A stretch of DNA of 64,000 bases, taken from positions 1,302,001-1,366,000 of the forward strand of contig NZ_RBII01000001.1 of assembly GCF_003634015.1 (NCBI RefSeq). The letters run 5' to 3'. The stretch is from Litorimonas taeanensis (lineage in GTDB: Bacteria; Pseudomonadota; Alphaproteobacteria; Caulobacterales; Maricaulaceae). The notes beneath the pieces were generated by a model that was not told where the DNA came from, did no database searches, and saw nothing but the letters and a program-made list of their open reading frames with translations. Each line of letters opens with the position of its first letter. Positions within the stretch are counted from its first letter, which is position 1. Made by a program: the position numbers and the translations under genes. This document shows, piece by piece, positions 53,989 to 62,129 of the stretch.

Positions 53989-54303
53989 ATGGCCCTAACA
54001 AAAAGTTTTAAAGACCGTATTCAAAATCGCGCCGCGCGCGATTCTGAATTTCGCTATGGCCTCCTCACTGAGAGCATTGAGAGCATGTTGTCCGGCGACA
54101 TCGACACGGGTAAGTCGCTCCTGCGCGATTATGTGAATGCCACGATTGGCTTTGAGGGCTTGGCAGAACTCACAGAGAAATCGCCAAAAAGCCTCATGCG
54201 GATGGTCAGTCCTTCGGGTAATCCAACGGCTAAGAACCTCTTTGCTATCATCAGCCTCTTACAGCGTGAAGAAGGGTTGCATTTACAAATTAGAACGGCC
54301 TAA
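53989..54303 (+). CDS. Antitoxin, HTH-type regulator of the HigA-like addiction module
   Basis: A 104-aa DNA-binding antitoxin partner of the toxin family next to it. It begins MALTKSFKDRIQNRAARDSE, contains LSGDIDTGKSLLRDYVNATIGFEGLAEL (first helices of an HTH) and the strongly conserved PKSLMRMVSPSGNPTAKNLF, ending LLQREEGLHLQIRTA. The frame extends upstream through the toxin, but only the ATG at 53989, four bases past the toxin frame, gives the family start. It is intact although the toxin is broken, as often seen when a module decays. Confidence 0.83.
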   Translation: MALTKSFKDRIQNRAARDSEFRYGLLTESIESMLSGDIDTGKSLLRDYVNATIGFEGLAELTEKSPKSLMRMVSPSGNPTAKNLFAIISLLQREEGLHLQIRTA

Positions 54304-54392
54304 GCGTTATTGATTGACACTTGATGCTATTCGCAAGCCAAGCACATTACGTTTTATCGTTCTGCTGTTGGTAAGCTGACAGATGACAATCA

Positions 54393-55319
54393 TTAGATAT
54401 CTAGCTGTTGTGCTAGAACGACCCCACCAAACAGACCCGCGTCATCTCCCAAAGCGGGGGAGGCAATGAGGCTATTGATTGCCGCTTCTGATTGTCCGAG
54501 ATAATTATTTATTAAATTGGCATATTGCTCTCTGACTTTGTCAAGTAAATGCGGGGCGAGCATGAGGCCCCCGCCAAGAATAATTTTATTAGGGCGGAGC
54601 GTAAGTGAAAGAATATTGCACGCTTGAGCGAGATAAAAGGCTTCTATGTCCCAGCCTATATGCGCAGGTGAAAGAGATTTGGGGTCGCCGTATCTTCGGG
54701 TTAAGGCTGTTGCCGATGCCAGACCCTCAAGGCAATCGCCGTGAATTGAGCAAACGCCTTTAAAATCCATGTCAGCATCGTGACGCTTGAGGCGTATATG
54801 ACCAAATTCCGGATGTGAGGGTTTTCCAATCAGATATCCATTAGCAAAAAGCCCGGCACCGATCCCTGTGCCAATCGTGATATAGGCCGCCGATTTCGCT
54901 CCTTTGGCAGCCCCCCATTCCATTTCAGCGAGAAGCGCCCCGTTTACGTCCGTATCGATAGAGACCGGCACTGATAGCGCCGCTTCGAAATAGGTTTTCA
55001 GATTTGTCGCGGACCAGCCCAATTTTGGTCCTTCCAGTATCATACCGTAATTTGGGGATTGAATATCGACATCTATGGGTCCGAAGGATGCGATACCCAT
55101 AGCGCGGGCCTGAATGCCTTTAACGGCCTGCTCTTGAAAGAAAGCTACGCATCTGGATAGGGTCTCATTTGGGCTGGTCGTAGGAATACGCACGCCGGCT
55201 AAGACTTCACGGTGATTTTTCTCATTTCCCATCTGGATCAGGGCGCATTTAAATGTTGTTCCGCCAGCATCAATCGCTGCAAAAATAGGCGCAGTTTCTA
55301 AACCGTCGTTCATAGTCAT
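54393..55319 (-). CDS. ROK-family fructokinase
   Basis: A 308-aa sugar kinase of the ROK family. AAIDAGGTTFKCALI is the phosphate-binding start, IDTDVNGALLAEMEWGAAKG and ITIGTGIGAGLFANGYL complete the ATP fold, and HPEFGHIRLKRHDAD with GVCSIHGDCLEGLASA carries the His-Cys zinc cluster. The HPEFGH form is typical of bacterial fructokinases rather than glucokinases. The ATG at 55319 has AAAGGT upstream, better than one 27 bases earlier. It is divergent from the MFS transporter gene; a LacI-type operator lies between. It would phosphorylate fructose released by the GH68 enzyme. Confidence 0.88.
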   Translation of the reverse strand: MTMNDGLETAPIFAAIDAGGTTFKCALIQMGNEKNHREVLAGVRIPTTSPNETLSRCVAFFQEQAVKGIQARAMGIASFGPIDVDIQSPNYGMILEGPKLGWSATNLKTYFEAALSVPVSIDTDVNGALLAEMEWGAAKGAKSAAYITIGTGIGAGLFANGYLIGKPSHPEFGHIRLKRHDADMDFKGVCSIHGDCLEGLASATALTRRYGDPKSLSPAHIGWDIEAFYLAQACNILSLTLRPNKIILGGGLMLAPHLLDKVREQYANLINNYLGQSEAAINSLIASPALGDDAGLFGGVVLAQQLDI

Positions 55320-55396
55320 AAAATTACCTTTCGAGGACCAGTTCAAACCTAATTCATTCTATTATCTGGCGATATATGCGCGAAAATAAAATAAAT

Positions 55397-55410
55397 TGCA
55401 ATCGATTGTA
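55397..55410. promoter_or_regulatory. LacI-type operator between fructokinase and MFS genes
   Basis: TGCAATCGATTGTA is a palindrome centred on CG (one arm mismatch) and fits the general LacI-family box TGNAANCGNTTNCA but for one base. It lies 36-49 bases before the transporter ATG. A near-copy lies between the two halogenase genes. Confidence 0.65.
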
Positions 55411-55445
55411 TTTATGGTTATGAGTCAAAAAAAAGGGGAAAATAA

Positions 55446-56702
55446 ATGTTAATTCTAAAGCCAAATTCAGAGACGGTGACACCTGCACCCAGTTATTTCG
55501 CGGTGACGGCATTAACTTATACCATGTTCTTCATGTTTGCGATGACAACCGATGCAGTAGGTGAAATCATTAAAATCGCTAAGGGCGATATGAACCTCTC
55601 CAACACACAAGCCAGCGCGTTCCATTGGGCAACGATGACAGCGATTGCCCTGTCTGGAATATTATTCGGATATTTTGCCGATAAGTTTGGGCGCAAAAAA
55701 ACAATCATTGCCGGTCTTGGGCTCTACGGTCTCGCGAGCGCGTCATTTTTCATGGGGACAAGTTTTCAACTTTATTTCAGCCTTCTCTTTGTGAGTGGTC
55801 TTGCGATCGGTATTTTTAAAACAGCCGCATTGGCCCTCATCAGCGACATAACGACGTCAACAGAAGAGCATACGCGCACTATGAATGCCCTTGAGGGCTT
55901 TTTCGGTATTGGCGCCATAGTCGGCCCTCTGCTGGTCATTTCTCTGCATGCCCGAGGAATTTCATGGACATATCTCTATCTATTTGCCGCAGCTCTCTGT
56001 CTTGTCATGATTATTTGGGCCGCGTTTACGAGTTATCCTCAAACTAAAAAATCAACAGATGAGCCCGTAAACTTATGGAAGTCCTTTGCCCTTATGAGCA
56101 ATAAATATGCTATGGGTTTCTCAATGGCGATTGCACTTTACGTTGCTGCCGAAGTCTCCATTTTTGTTTGGTTACCCTCATATCTTGAAGGTTATACCGG
56201 CACTCAAATAGCCACATGGATGGCAACTTATGCCGTCATGGTCTTCTTTGTATTCCGCGCGCTTGGCCGTTTCCTCGGGATATGGATTCTTAAACATATC
56301 AAATGGACAACTGTCATGATGATATTCTCTGGAGTCATATTCGTATGTTTTGCCGCGAGCGCTTTCTTTGGGCAAACTGTTGCCGCATTCTTGATGCCAT
56401 TATCAGGCCTCTTCATGTCAATGATGTACCCGACACTTAACTCTAAGGGCATTAGCTGCTTTCCAAAAACGAAACATGGCGCGGTTGCGGGTCTAATATT
56501 ATTTTTCACCGCCGTTTCTGCCGCTGCTATTGCGCCGCTAATGGGATTCGTTGCTGATAGCTTTGGCGGCGATATGCGTTACGGTTTCATACTCGCCACA
56601 ATCCTCGCAGGGTTATTATTTGTCGGGATGATTTACAATTTCATCAAAGACCCAGCAGCTTCAGCACTCAAACAAGCCAATATCACTGAATATAATCAGT
56701 GA
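55446..56702 (+). CDS. MFS sugar transporter
   Basis: A 418-aa major facilitator with 12 predicted membrane segments (first at about 18-40, last at about 375-400). GYFADKFGRKKTIIAGLGLY is the conserved loop 2-3 motif, and FGIGAIVGPLLV is a typical helix 5 motif. In this locus it probably carries sucrose or a short fructoside across the inner membrane, because the downstream GH68 enzyme has no export signal. Substrate is inferred from context only. It lies about 40 bases before the GH68 gene in the same direction. Confidence 0.88.
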   Translation: MLILKPNSETVTPAPSYFAVTALTYTMFFMFAMTTDAVGEIIKIAKGDMNLSNTQASAFHWATMTAIALSGILFGYFADKFGRKKTIIAGLGLYGLASASFFMGTSFQLYFSLLFVSGLAIGIFKTAALALISDITTSTEEHTRTMNALEGFFGIGAIVGPLLVISLHARGISWTYLYLFAAALCLVMIIWAAFTSYPQTKKSTDEPVNLWKSFALMSNKYAMGFSMAIALYVAAEVSIFVWLPSYLEGYTGTQIATWMATYAVMVFFVFRALGRFLGIWILKHIKWTTVMMIFSGVIFVCFAASAFFGQTVAAFLMPLSGLFMSMMYPTLNSKGISCFPKTKHGAVAGLILFFTAVSAAAIAPLMGFVADSFGGDMRYGFILATILAGLLFVGMIYNFIKDPAASALKQANITEYNQ

Positions 56703-56744
56703 TATTTGGCTTTTCCGTAAATATATAAGAACAAGAGACACCTT

Positions 56745-57812
56745 GTGACACTTCGTAAAACACCCCCTTTTCCTGCACCCTACCCGCGGACATTCTCTGG
56801 GCCGATACAACATCCTGACTTACACCTATGGGACAGCTGGATCATGCATATGGATGGGAAAGATTTTCTTTATTGTTTAGCACTGGCGCGCCGTGACCAT
56901 GATGGCTCGCCCATTACTCCTGCGCAGCGTAACGCTTATCAATTCCATTTCCGCCATTTTGAATCGAGTGACCGCGGCGCGTCATGGACAGATAAAGGTG
57001 TCGCCCTCAAACCTGGAAACATTGCTGACGGTAATGACGCAGGTAATGTGTGGAGCGGCGGTGTCTTGCCTATAGAGAGCGGCCAAGTTCTCTTCGGCTT
57101 TACGGGCATTTCTGACGACTCGCCTGACCATCCTTTTGTACAATCAATTAACTTTGCCATTGGCACGCCTGACGGTCCCGTATACTTTGCCGATAAGGCG
57201 GCGAGCCATCCTGCTCGAGATAGGGACGCCATTCTTCAGATGGGCTATTATCTCCCTAGCGCTGAGGACATCGGACACGGCGACGGCGAAGAAAATGGGC
57301 CAATATCCGCATGGCGTGATCCTTATTTTTACCGCGAAGACAGCGGGGACATTTATGCCTTTTGGTCGGCCAAATTAGGCCCGCGCCGCCCTGCTGTCGC
57401 GTGGGGTAAAATTACTATCGATGGTAAGGATGTCCGCTTAGACCTTTTTCCCCCAATTTCGCTGCCCGATGACGGTGATTACACGCAAGCTGAAGTGCCA
57501 AAAATTTGCAAAAACCTAGCGACGAACACCTATTTCATGATGATCTCAGCTTGTAGTCGACTGGATGAAAAGCAGGCGGATGAAGAGGTCTTCAAACAAT
57601 TACGCCTTTATAAAAGCGAAAGCTTATCGGGCCCATGGAAGCCTTATAAAGCTGGGTCAAATGTCTTGAAGAATATGGATAACCTATTTGGTGCAAGTTT
57701 TCTCGATATGACTGTCAAAGAGAATTCATTCCAAATCATCGCGCCTTACACTGAAAAGGCCGTCTCTTCTTTAGAGCTCACATTTGCACCTGTAAAAACC
57801 CTCAAGGTTTAA
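56745..57812 (+). CDS. GH68-type beta-fructofuranosidase, cytoplasmic
   Basis: A 355-aa five-blade beta-propeller glycosidase of clan GH-J, most like GH68 (levansucrase/sucrase). The nucleophile is D30 in LWDSW, the transition-state stabiliser D192 in WRDPYF and the acid/base E250 in QAEVPKIC, all in the expected order. There is no signal peptide, whereas most GH68 proteins are secreted, so it should split sucrose or short fructosides inside the cell. The start is GTG at 56745. It follows the transporter gene and would feed the divergent fructokinase. Transfructosylation rather than hydrolysis cannot be excluded. Confidence 0.85.
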   Translation: MTLRKTPPFPAPYPRTFSGPIQHPDLHLWDSWIMHMDGKDFLYCLALARRDHDGSPITPAQRNAYQFHFRHFESSDRGASWTDKGVALKPGNIADGNDAGNVWSGGVLPIESGQVLFGFTGISDDSPDHPFVQSINFAIGTPDGPVYFADKAASHPARDRDAILQMGYYLPSAEDIGHGDGEENGPISAWRDPYFYREDSGDIYAFWSAKLGPRRPAVAWGKITIDGKDVRLDLFPPISLPDDGDYTQAEVPKICKNLATNTYFMMISACSRLDEKQADEEVFKQLRLYKSESLSGPWKPYKAGSNVLKNMDNLFGASFLDMTVKENSFQIIAPYTEKAVSSLELTFAPVKTLKV

Positions 57813-57831
57813 TTACATACTCATTCAAGCC

Positions 57832-58848
57832 TTAAGCCGCCCCGCCGCAGGATTTACGCACAATAAGTTCTGTATCTGTAAACCTAGAGATCGCTGGTTT
57901 TCCTGCGATTTTAGCAAGAAGCAGGTCGACCATAATAGCACCACCTTGCGATATATTTTGGTTAATGGTTGTGAGTGTAGGCGTAGAAAGTTGTGCCTGA
58001 CCAATATTATCATAACCGACAATCGAAACATCTTTGGGAACTAATTTGCCTCGCGACTGTAAGGCGTGAATAGCCGCCATCGCTAAGACATCCGAGGCCG
58101 CAAAAATTGCATCGAATACAAAGCCCTCATCAATGAATTTTAGTACGCTATTGAAAGCTGATTGGCCCCCGAAATTCAGCTTTAATATGTAATCTGGATC
58201 ATAGGCCATGCCTGCATCATTATGGGCTTTAACATAACCCTCATAGCGCAAAGCCACTTCGGGCAGTGAGACATCACCCAGGAAGAGTATATTTTTACGC
58301 CCCAGAGATAAGAGATGAGAGGTCGCTAATTGACCGCCCTTCACATTATCACTCCCGACAAGCGTATAGTTCTGTTCGCCATGGGCGCCGCCCCAAACAA
58401 CGATATTACTATTGGACGCACTCATAGCGTTAAGGCGCTCTGTTCGCCCGGCCTGACCAATAACGATCAATCCGTCCGCACGACCTGATCCCAGTAATCG
58501 TCGCTCTGCAATTTTCATCTCGTCTTGTGGCACAGAAACAATGAGATCATATCCGTTTTGGGACGCTGCATGAGACACAGCGCCAACCATTTCCAAAAAA
58601 AACGGATCTGAAATCGTCTGCTCAGACCCTGGTGCTAAAGGAATAACAATACCGATGGCTTCACTAGATTGCTTGCGCAGATTCCGCGCCGCTACGTTAA
58701 CGGTATAACCAATCTCGTCTGCAATTTTTAGGATGGCTTCTTTCGTATGCGGTTTCACCAAGGGGCTATCATTGAGCGCACGCGATACTGTAGAGATGTC
58801 GACTTTTGCAAGCCGTGCGAGTTCAGACATTGTTACTTTTTTTGCCAT
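57832..58848 (-). CDS. LacI-family transcriptional repressor
   Basis: A 338-aa LacI/GalR regulator. The N-terminal helix-turn-helix is standard: VTMSELARLAKVDISTVSRA followed by LNDSPLVKPHTKEAI and the hinge helix NVAARNLRKQSS. The periplasmic-binding-protein-like domain follows (GIVIPLAPGSEQTISDPFFL onward). It is convergent with the GH68 gene (19-bp gap) and lies between the sugar genes and the halogenases. The two boxes at 55397 and 60451 are its likely operators, with sucrose or fructose as likely inducer (inference). Confidence 0.92.
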   Translation of the reverse strand: MAKKVTMSELARLAKVDISTVSRALNDSPLVKPHTKEAILKIADEIGYTVNVAARNLRKQSSEAIGIVIPLAPGSEQTISDPFFLEMVGAVSHAASQNGYDLIVSVPQDEMKIAERRLLGSGRADGLIVIGQAGRTERLNAMSASNSNIVVWGGAHGEQNYTLVGSDNVKGGQLATSHLLSLGRKNILFLGDVSLPEVALRYEGYVKAHNDAGMAYDPDYILKLNFGGQSAFNSVLKFIDEGFVFDAIFAASDVLAMAAIHALQSRGKLVPKDVSIVGYDNIGQAQLSTPTLTTINQNISQGGAIMVDLLLAKIAGKPAISRFTDTELIVRKSCGGAA

Positions 58849-58884
58849 ATTTAACTCTTACCCATTCCTATCCGGTACGCAATT

Positions 58885-60402
58885 TTATTTGATATGACCA
58901 AGTGTGCTGGATAACCAATCTTCATGCTCAGGAAACTTCGCGTAAACTTTATTCAACATATCGGTTTGGTCAAAGACGACTGGCGCAGCATTTATCTGTC
59001 CCTCACTCATATAGCCCATACCAAAAAGAAGATATTCGTAACTTTCCAATGAAAATAGGCGGTGATTGCTCAAAAGGTCCACGTCGTGGGGCGGGCGTTT
59101 TTTCCACTCTTTCAGTAAATTTTGAAGCGCAGCTGGCGTGCGATGGGATGCGGTCGCATCTTTCCAAAAAGGCGTGTCTCGTCTTTTAGAGGTCAAATAA
59201 TGTAAGGCGACATAGCCCAAGATTTCATCAAATAAAGTCTGCATCAACTTATTAAATTGGTTTGTGGTCGCCGCGTCGAAATGGCGGTTAAACCGCAATA
59301 TATCAGCCACGCTTTGCGCTGCAAACTGCATCATATAAAGCCCTGTGGATTCCAATGGCTCAACAAAACCATCTGCCAATCCAATTGCTAGGCAGTTGCG
59401 GTGCCAAGACTTGTTTCTTTTATAGGTCTTAAATCGAATATGTTTGACCTCAATATTGTCAGCATGCCGACCCTCGATTACGCGCAGTTCCGCTTCTGCC
59501 TCATCAGAGGACAAGTGCGCGCTTGAATGAACGTAACCAAGACTGCGGCGCGACCGTAAGTTAATATCCCAAAGCCAGCCTGCCCCTAACGCTTTCGCAG
59601 AAGTATAGGGTAATATACGGTCTGGCCGGTGAACCTCATAGGGAACAGACATAGTCACGGCACGATCGCACAATAAATGCTCAGAATAATCCTGGGTCTC
59701 AGGCATGATATGTTTAGCCAGATGGGCTGAGAAGCCTGTGCAGTCCACATAGAGGTCAGCTCTATATGAGGCGCCGTCCTCACTCACCAAAGCTTCAATA
59801 TCACCCGCCTCAGAAATCTCGACATTTACAATTTTTGCAAGCTTATGCGCGATTCCATTTTCCGTTCCAAACTCCGTAAGAACCTTTCCCAACTTCACAG
59901 CGTCCAAATGATAGGCATAGGGAAAAGTCGATTGATATTCAGGCCAACCCAGGGCTTTTGGCGCAAGGCCTTTCGTGCTTGTATTTGATAAAACTGAGAA
60001 TCGATTTGAAAAACCCTCACCACCCATTTGATTTCTGGCAAGCCATGATAGTACGGCAGGATCCGAATTTGGCCTTTCCCGCCTGTCAAAGGGATGATCA
60101 AAATGCTCTCCCTTATTCCAATCTTCAAATCTGATCAGCGACTTAAACGTGGCGTCCGCGCCGATCATAAATGCCTTTTCACTGATGCCAATTGCTTTCA
60201 ATGTTCGGCGTATGCTGGGGACTGTTGCTTCGCCAACACCTATAACAGGAATATTAGGGGCTTCGATCAATGTAATTGTTACGGGCCGCCTCGGGTCTTC
60301 ATTCAGGCGCGCATTTAATAGGCAGGCAGTCATCCAGCCGGAACTGCCGCCGCCAACAACGGCAATAGTTTTTACCTGTTTATTATCCGCATTTACTACC
60401 AT
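58885..60402 (-). CDS. Flavin-dependent tryptophan-halogenase-family protein (first)
   Basis: A 505-aa FAD-dependent halogenase family member. The FAD motif GGGSSGW is at 17-23, GVGEATVPS follows, the catalytic-type lysine is K87 in ATFKSLIRFEDW, and FVEPLESTGLY is the conserved C-terminal motif. The WxWxIP motif of classical tryptophan halogenases appears as GWLWDINL, with Asn for Pro. Members of this group commonly sit beside TonB receptors; characterised ones (such as BrvH) act on indole weakly, with the true substrate unknown. The ATG at 60402 has AGAGGTGGG upstream; one 33 bases earlier is less likely. It is divergent from a second halogenase gene. Confidence 0.87.
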   Translation of the reverse strand: MVVNADNKQVKTIAVVGGGSSGWMTACLLNARLNEDPRRPVTITLIEAPNIPVIGVGEATVPSIRRTLKAIGISEKAFMIGADATFKSLIRFEDWNKGEHFDHPFDRRERPNSDPAVLSWLARNQMGGEGFSNRFSVLSNTSTKGLAPKALGWPEYQSTFPYAYHLDAVKLGKVLTEFGTENGIAHKLAKIVNVEISEAGDIEALVSEDGASYRADLYVDCTGFSAHLAKHIMPETQDYSEHLLCDRAVTMSVPYEVHRPDRILPYTSAKALGAGWLWDINLRSRRSLGYVHSSAHLSSDEAEAELRVIEGRHADNIEVKHIRFKTYKRNKSWHRNCLAIGLADGFVEPLESTGLYMMQFAAQSVADILRFNRHFDAATTNQFNKLMQTLFDEILGYVALHYLTSKRRDTPFWKDATASHRTPAALQNLLKEWKKRPPHDVDLLSNHRLFSLESYEYLLFGMGYMSEGQINAAPVVFDQTDMLNKVYAKFPEHEDWLSSTLGHIK

Positions 60403-60450
60403 TTCGTCCCACCTCTTAGGCGTTGAGACTACCAAGAAAATAGGCTAAAA

Positions 60451-60464
60451 TACAATCGATTTCA
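60451..60464. promoter_or_regulatory. LacI-type operator between the two halogenase genes
   Basis: TACAATCGATTTCA matches the reverse complement of the site at 55397-55410 (TACAATCGATTGCA) at 13 of 14 positions. It sits 49 bases before one halogenase start and 10 before the other, so a bound repressor would block both promoters. Confidence 0.6.
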
Positions 60465-60473
60465 GAGAGCCAT

Positions 60474-62021
60474 ATGACAGATAAGCCGTTTAAAATTATT
60501 ATAGTAGGCGGCGGCACAGCCGGATGGCTTTCCGCAGCGTTTTTGAGTCAACAGTTGCCCCTATCGTCGGGCCGGGACATTCAAATATCGCTTGTTGAAG
60601 CCTCCGATATTCCGACTGTAGGCGTAGGGGAAGCGACGGTTCCTTCTTTAAGAGAAACACTTGCAGCCTGCGGAATTTCAGAAATAGATTTTCTCACATC
60701 CTGCGGCGCGACATTCAAGCATGGGATCAAATTTGTAAATTGGCGACAGCCACCGAAAGAAAACTCGGGCGAGTCTTATTTTCATCCTTTTGGCGCGCCG
60801 CTCAAAGTTGGGGCCGTTGATCCTCTCAGGGCTTGGTCGAAACTCCCTCAGGATAAGCGCGGCAATATCGCCGACATATTTTCCGTACAGTCTGAGATGG
60901 CGGAAATGGGAAGAGCGCCTAAACATCTAAAAGACAGACCTTATGACGGCGCACTCTCATACGCTTATCATTTGGATGCCGGTAAATTTGCTGAATACCT
61001 GAAACAGCGCTTTCGCGCACAAGGCGTTAAGCACATCATCGGGAAAGTCGCTGAGGTTGACTATAATCCAAGCACAGAAATTATATCCGCTTTAACCCTA
61101 GATGACGGCACAAAGCTGACAGCCGACTTCTATATTGACTGCACGGGCTTTGCCGCGCGGTTGATAAACTCGGATAAGCAGAACCCCTTTATCGATAAAA
61201 CGGATGTCCTTTTTGTCGACAAAGCCGTTACAACCCGGCTCCCGACGAAAGGCACAGCGAGTATTAACGGTTTTACGACCTGTACAGCGCAAAGCGCGGG
61301 ATGGATTTGGGACATCGTCCTGCAAAATCGCCGTGGCATCGGCCATGTCTATAGTTCTAAATACATTAGCGACGCTCAAGCAAAAACTGAACTTGCAAGC
61401 TATATTGGGCAGAGCGAAGACGCGCTTGAAACGCGTACGCTCAATATGCGCATCGGCTATCAACAGCATCAATGGCGCGGTAATTGCGTGGCTATTGGTC
61501 TTGCAAGCGGGTTTTTAGAGCCGCTCGAATCGACGGGCATTTATCTAACTGAAATGGCAAATTGGGCTTTGGCGGATATGCTGCCGCGTTACATGTCAGG
61601 CCATAATCCGCAGGCGCAATATACGGATGCGATGGTCCATCACTATGAGAATATCGTAGATTTTCTAAAGCTTCACTATGCCATTAGCGAACGGCGCGAT
61701 ACGCCGTTTTGGCGCGATAATGCCAATCCCGACACATGGCCTGAAACGCTGAAAGCTAATCTCAAGGCTTGGGAGAATGATGTGCCGTCCGTCTATGATT
61801 TCGGACGGTCAATCCAGTGCTTCTCAGCAACGAACTATCAGTTTGTACTCTATGGGATGGGCTGGCGGGGGCATGAAGAGCCCAACGTATTAACCGGTCA
61901 AACTAAAAATTTGCTGGAACAGCTCGCCATTCGGCGTGCGCGGTTAAAAGAATTTGTATTGAGAGATACGCTACCTAATAGCGAAATTTTCACTGCCATC
62001 ACGCCATCAAATATAGAATAA
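60474..62021 (+). CDS. Flavin-dependent tryptophan-halogenase-family protein (second)
   Basis: A 515-aa paralogue of the divergent halogenase. FAD motif GGGTAGW at 12-18, GVGEATVPSLRETL, catalytic-type lysine K82 in ATFKHGIKFVNW, FLEPLESTGIYLTEMANW, and GWIWDIVL in place of WxWxIP (Val for Pro). YDGALSYAYHLDAGKFAEYL and YIDCTGFAARL are conserved with the first copy. The two proteins differ widely outside motifs, so they are old paralogues, possibly acting on two substrates or as a heteromeric pair. The stop codon abuts the terminator of the facing receptor gene. Confidence 0.87.
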   Translation: MTDKPFKIIIVGGGTAGWLSAAFLSQQLPLSSGRDIQISLVEASDIPTVGVGEATVPSLRETLAACGISEIDFLTSCGATFKHGIKFVNWRQPPKENSGESYFHPFGAPLKVGAVDPLRAWSKLPQDKRGNIADIFSVQSEMAEMGRAPKHLKDRPYDGALSYAYHLDAGKFAEYLKQRFRAQGVKHIIGKVAEVDYNPSTEIISALTLDDGTKLTADFYIDCTGFAARLINSDKQNPFIDKTDVLFVDKAVTTRLPTKGTASINGFTTCTAQSAGWIWDIVLQNRRGIGHVYSSKYISDAQAKTELASYIGQSEDALETRTLNMRIGYQQHQWRGNCVAIGLASGFLEPLESTGIYLTEMANWALADMLPRYMSGHNPQAQYTDAMVHHYENIVDFLKLHYAISERRDTPFWRDNANPDTWPETLKANLKAWENDVPSVYDFGRSIQCFSATNYQFVLYGMGWRGHEEPNVLTGQTKNLLEQLAIRRARLKEFVLRDTLPNSEIFTAITPSNIE

Positions 62022-62043
62022 AAAAGCCCGCCAAAAGGCGGGC
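62020..62043 (-). terminator. Rho-independent terminator of the partial TonB receptor gene
   Basis: GCCCGCC-AAAA-GGCGGGC, a perfect 7-bp GC stem; on the minus strand it is followed by a run of six U, 87 bases past the receptor stop. It also abuts the second halogenase stop codon. Confidence 0.9.
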
Positions 62044-62129
62044 AAAGTTCGTCAGGGGAAGCTACGTCCAGTGACAGACGTAACCGTAAAAACTGAAAGA
62101 GACAGAGGCCTCTTTCAGAGACTTTCAAT

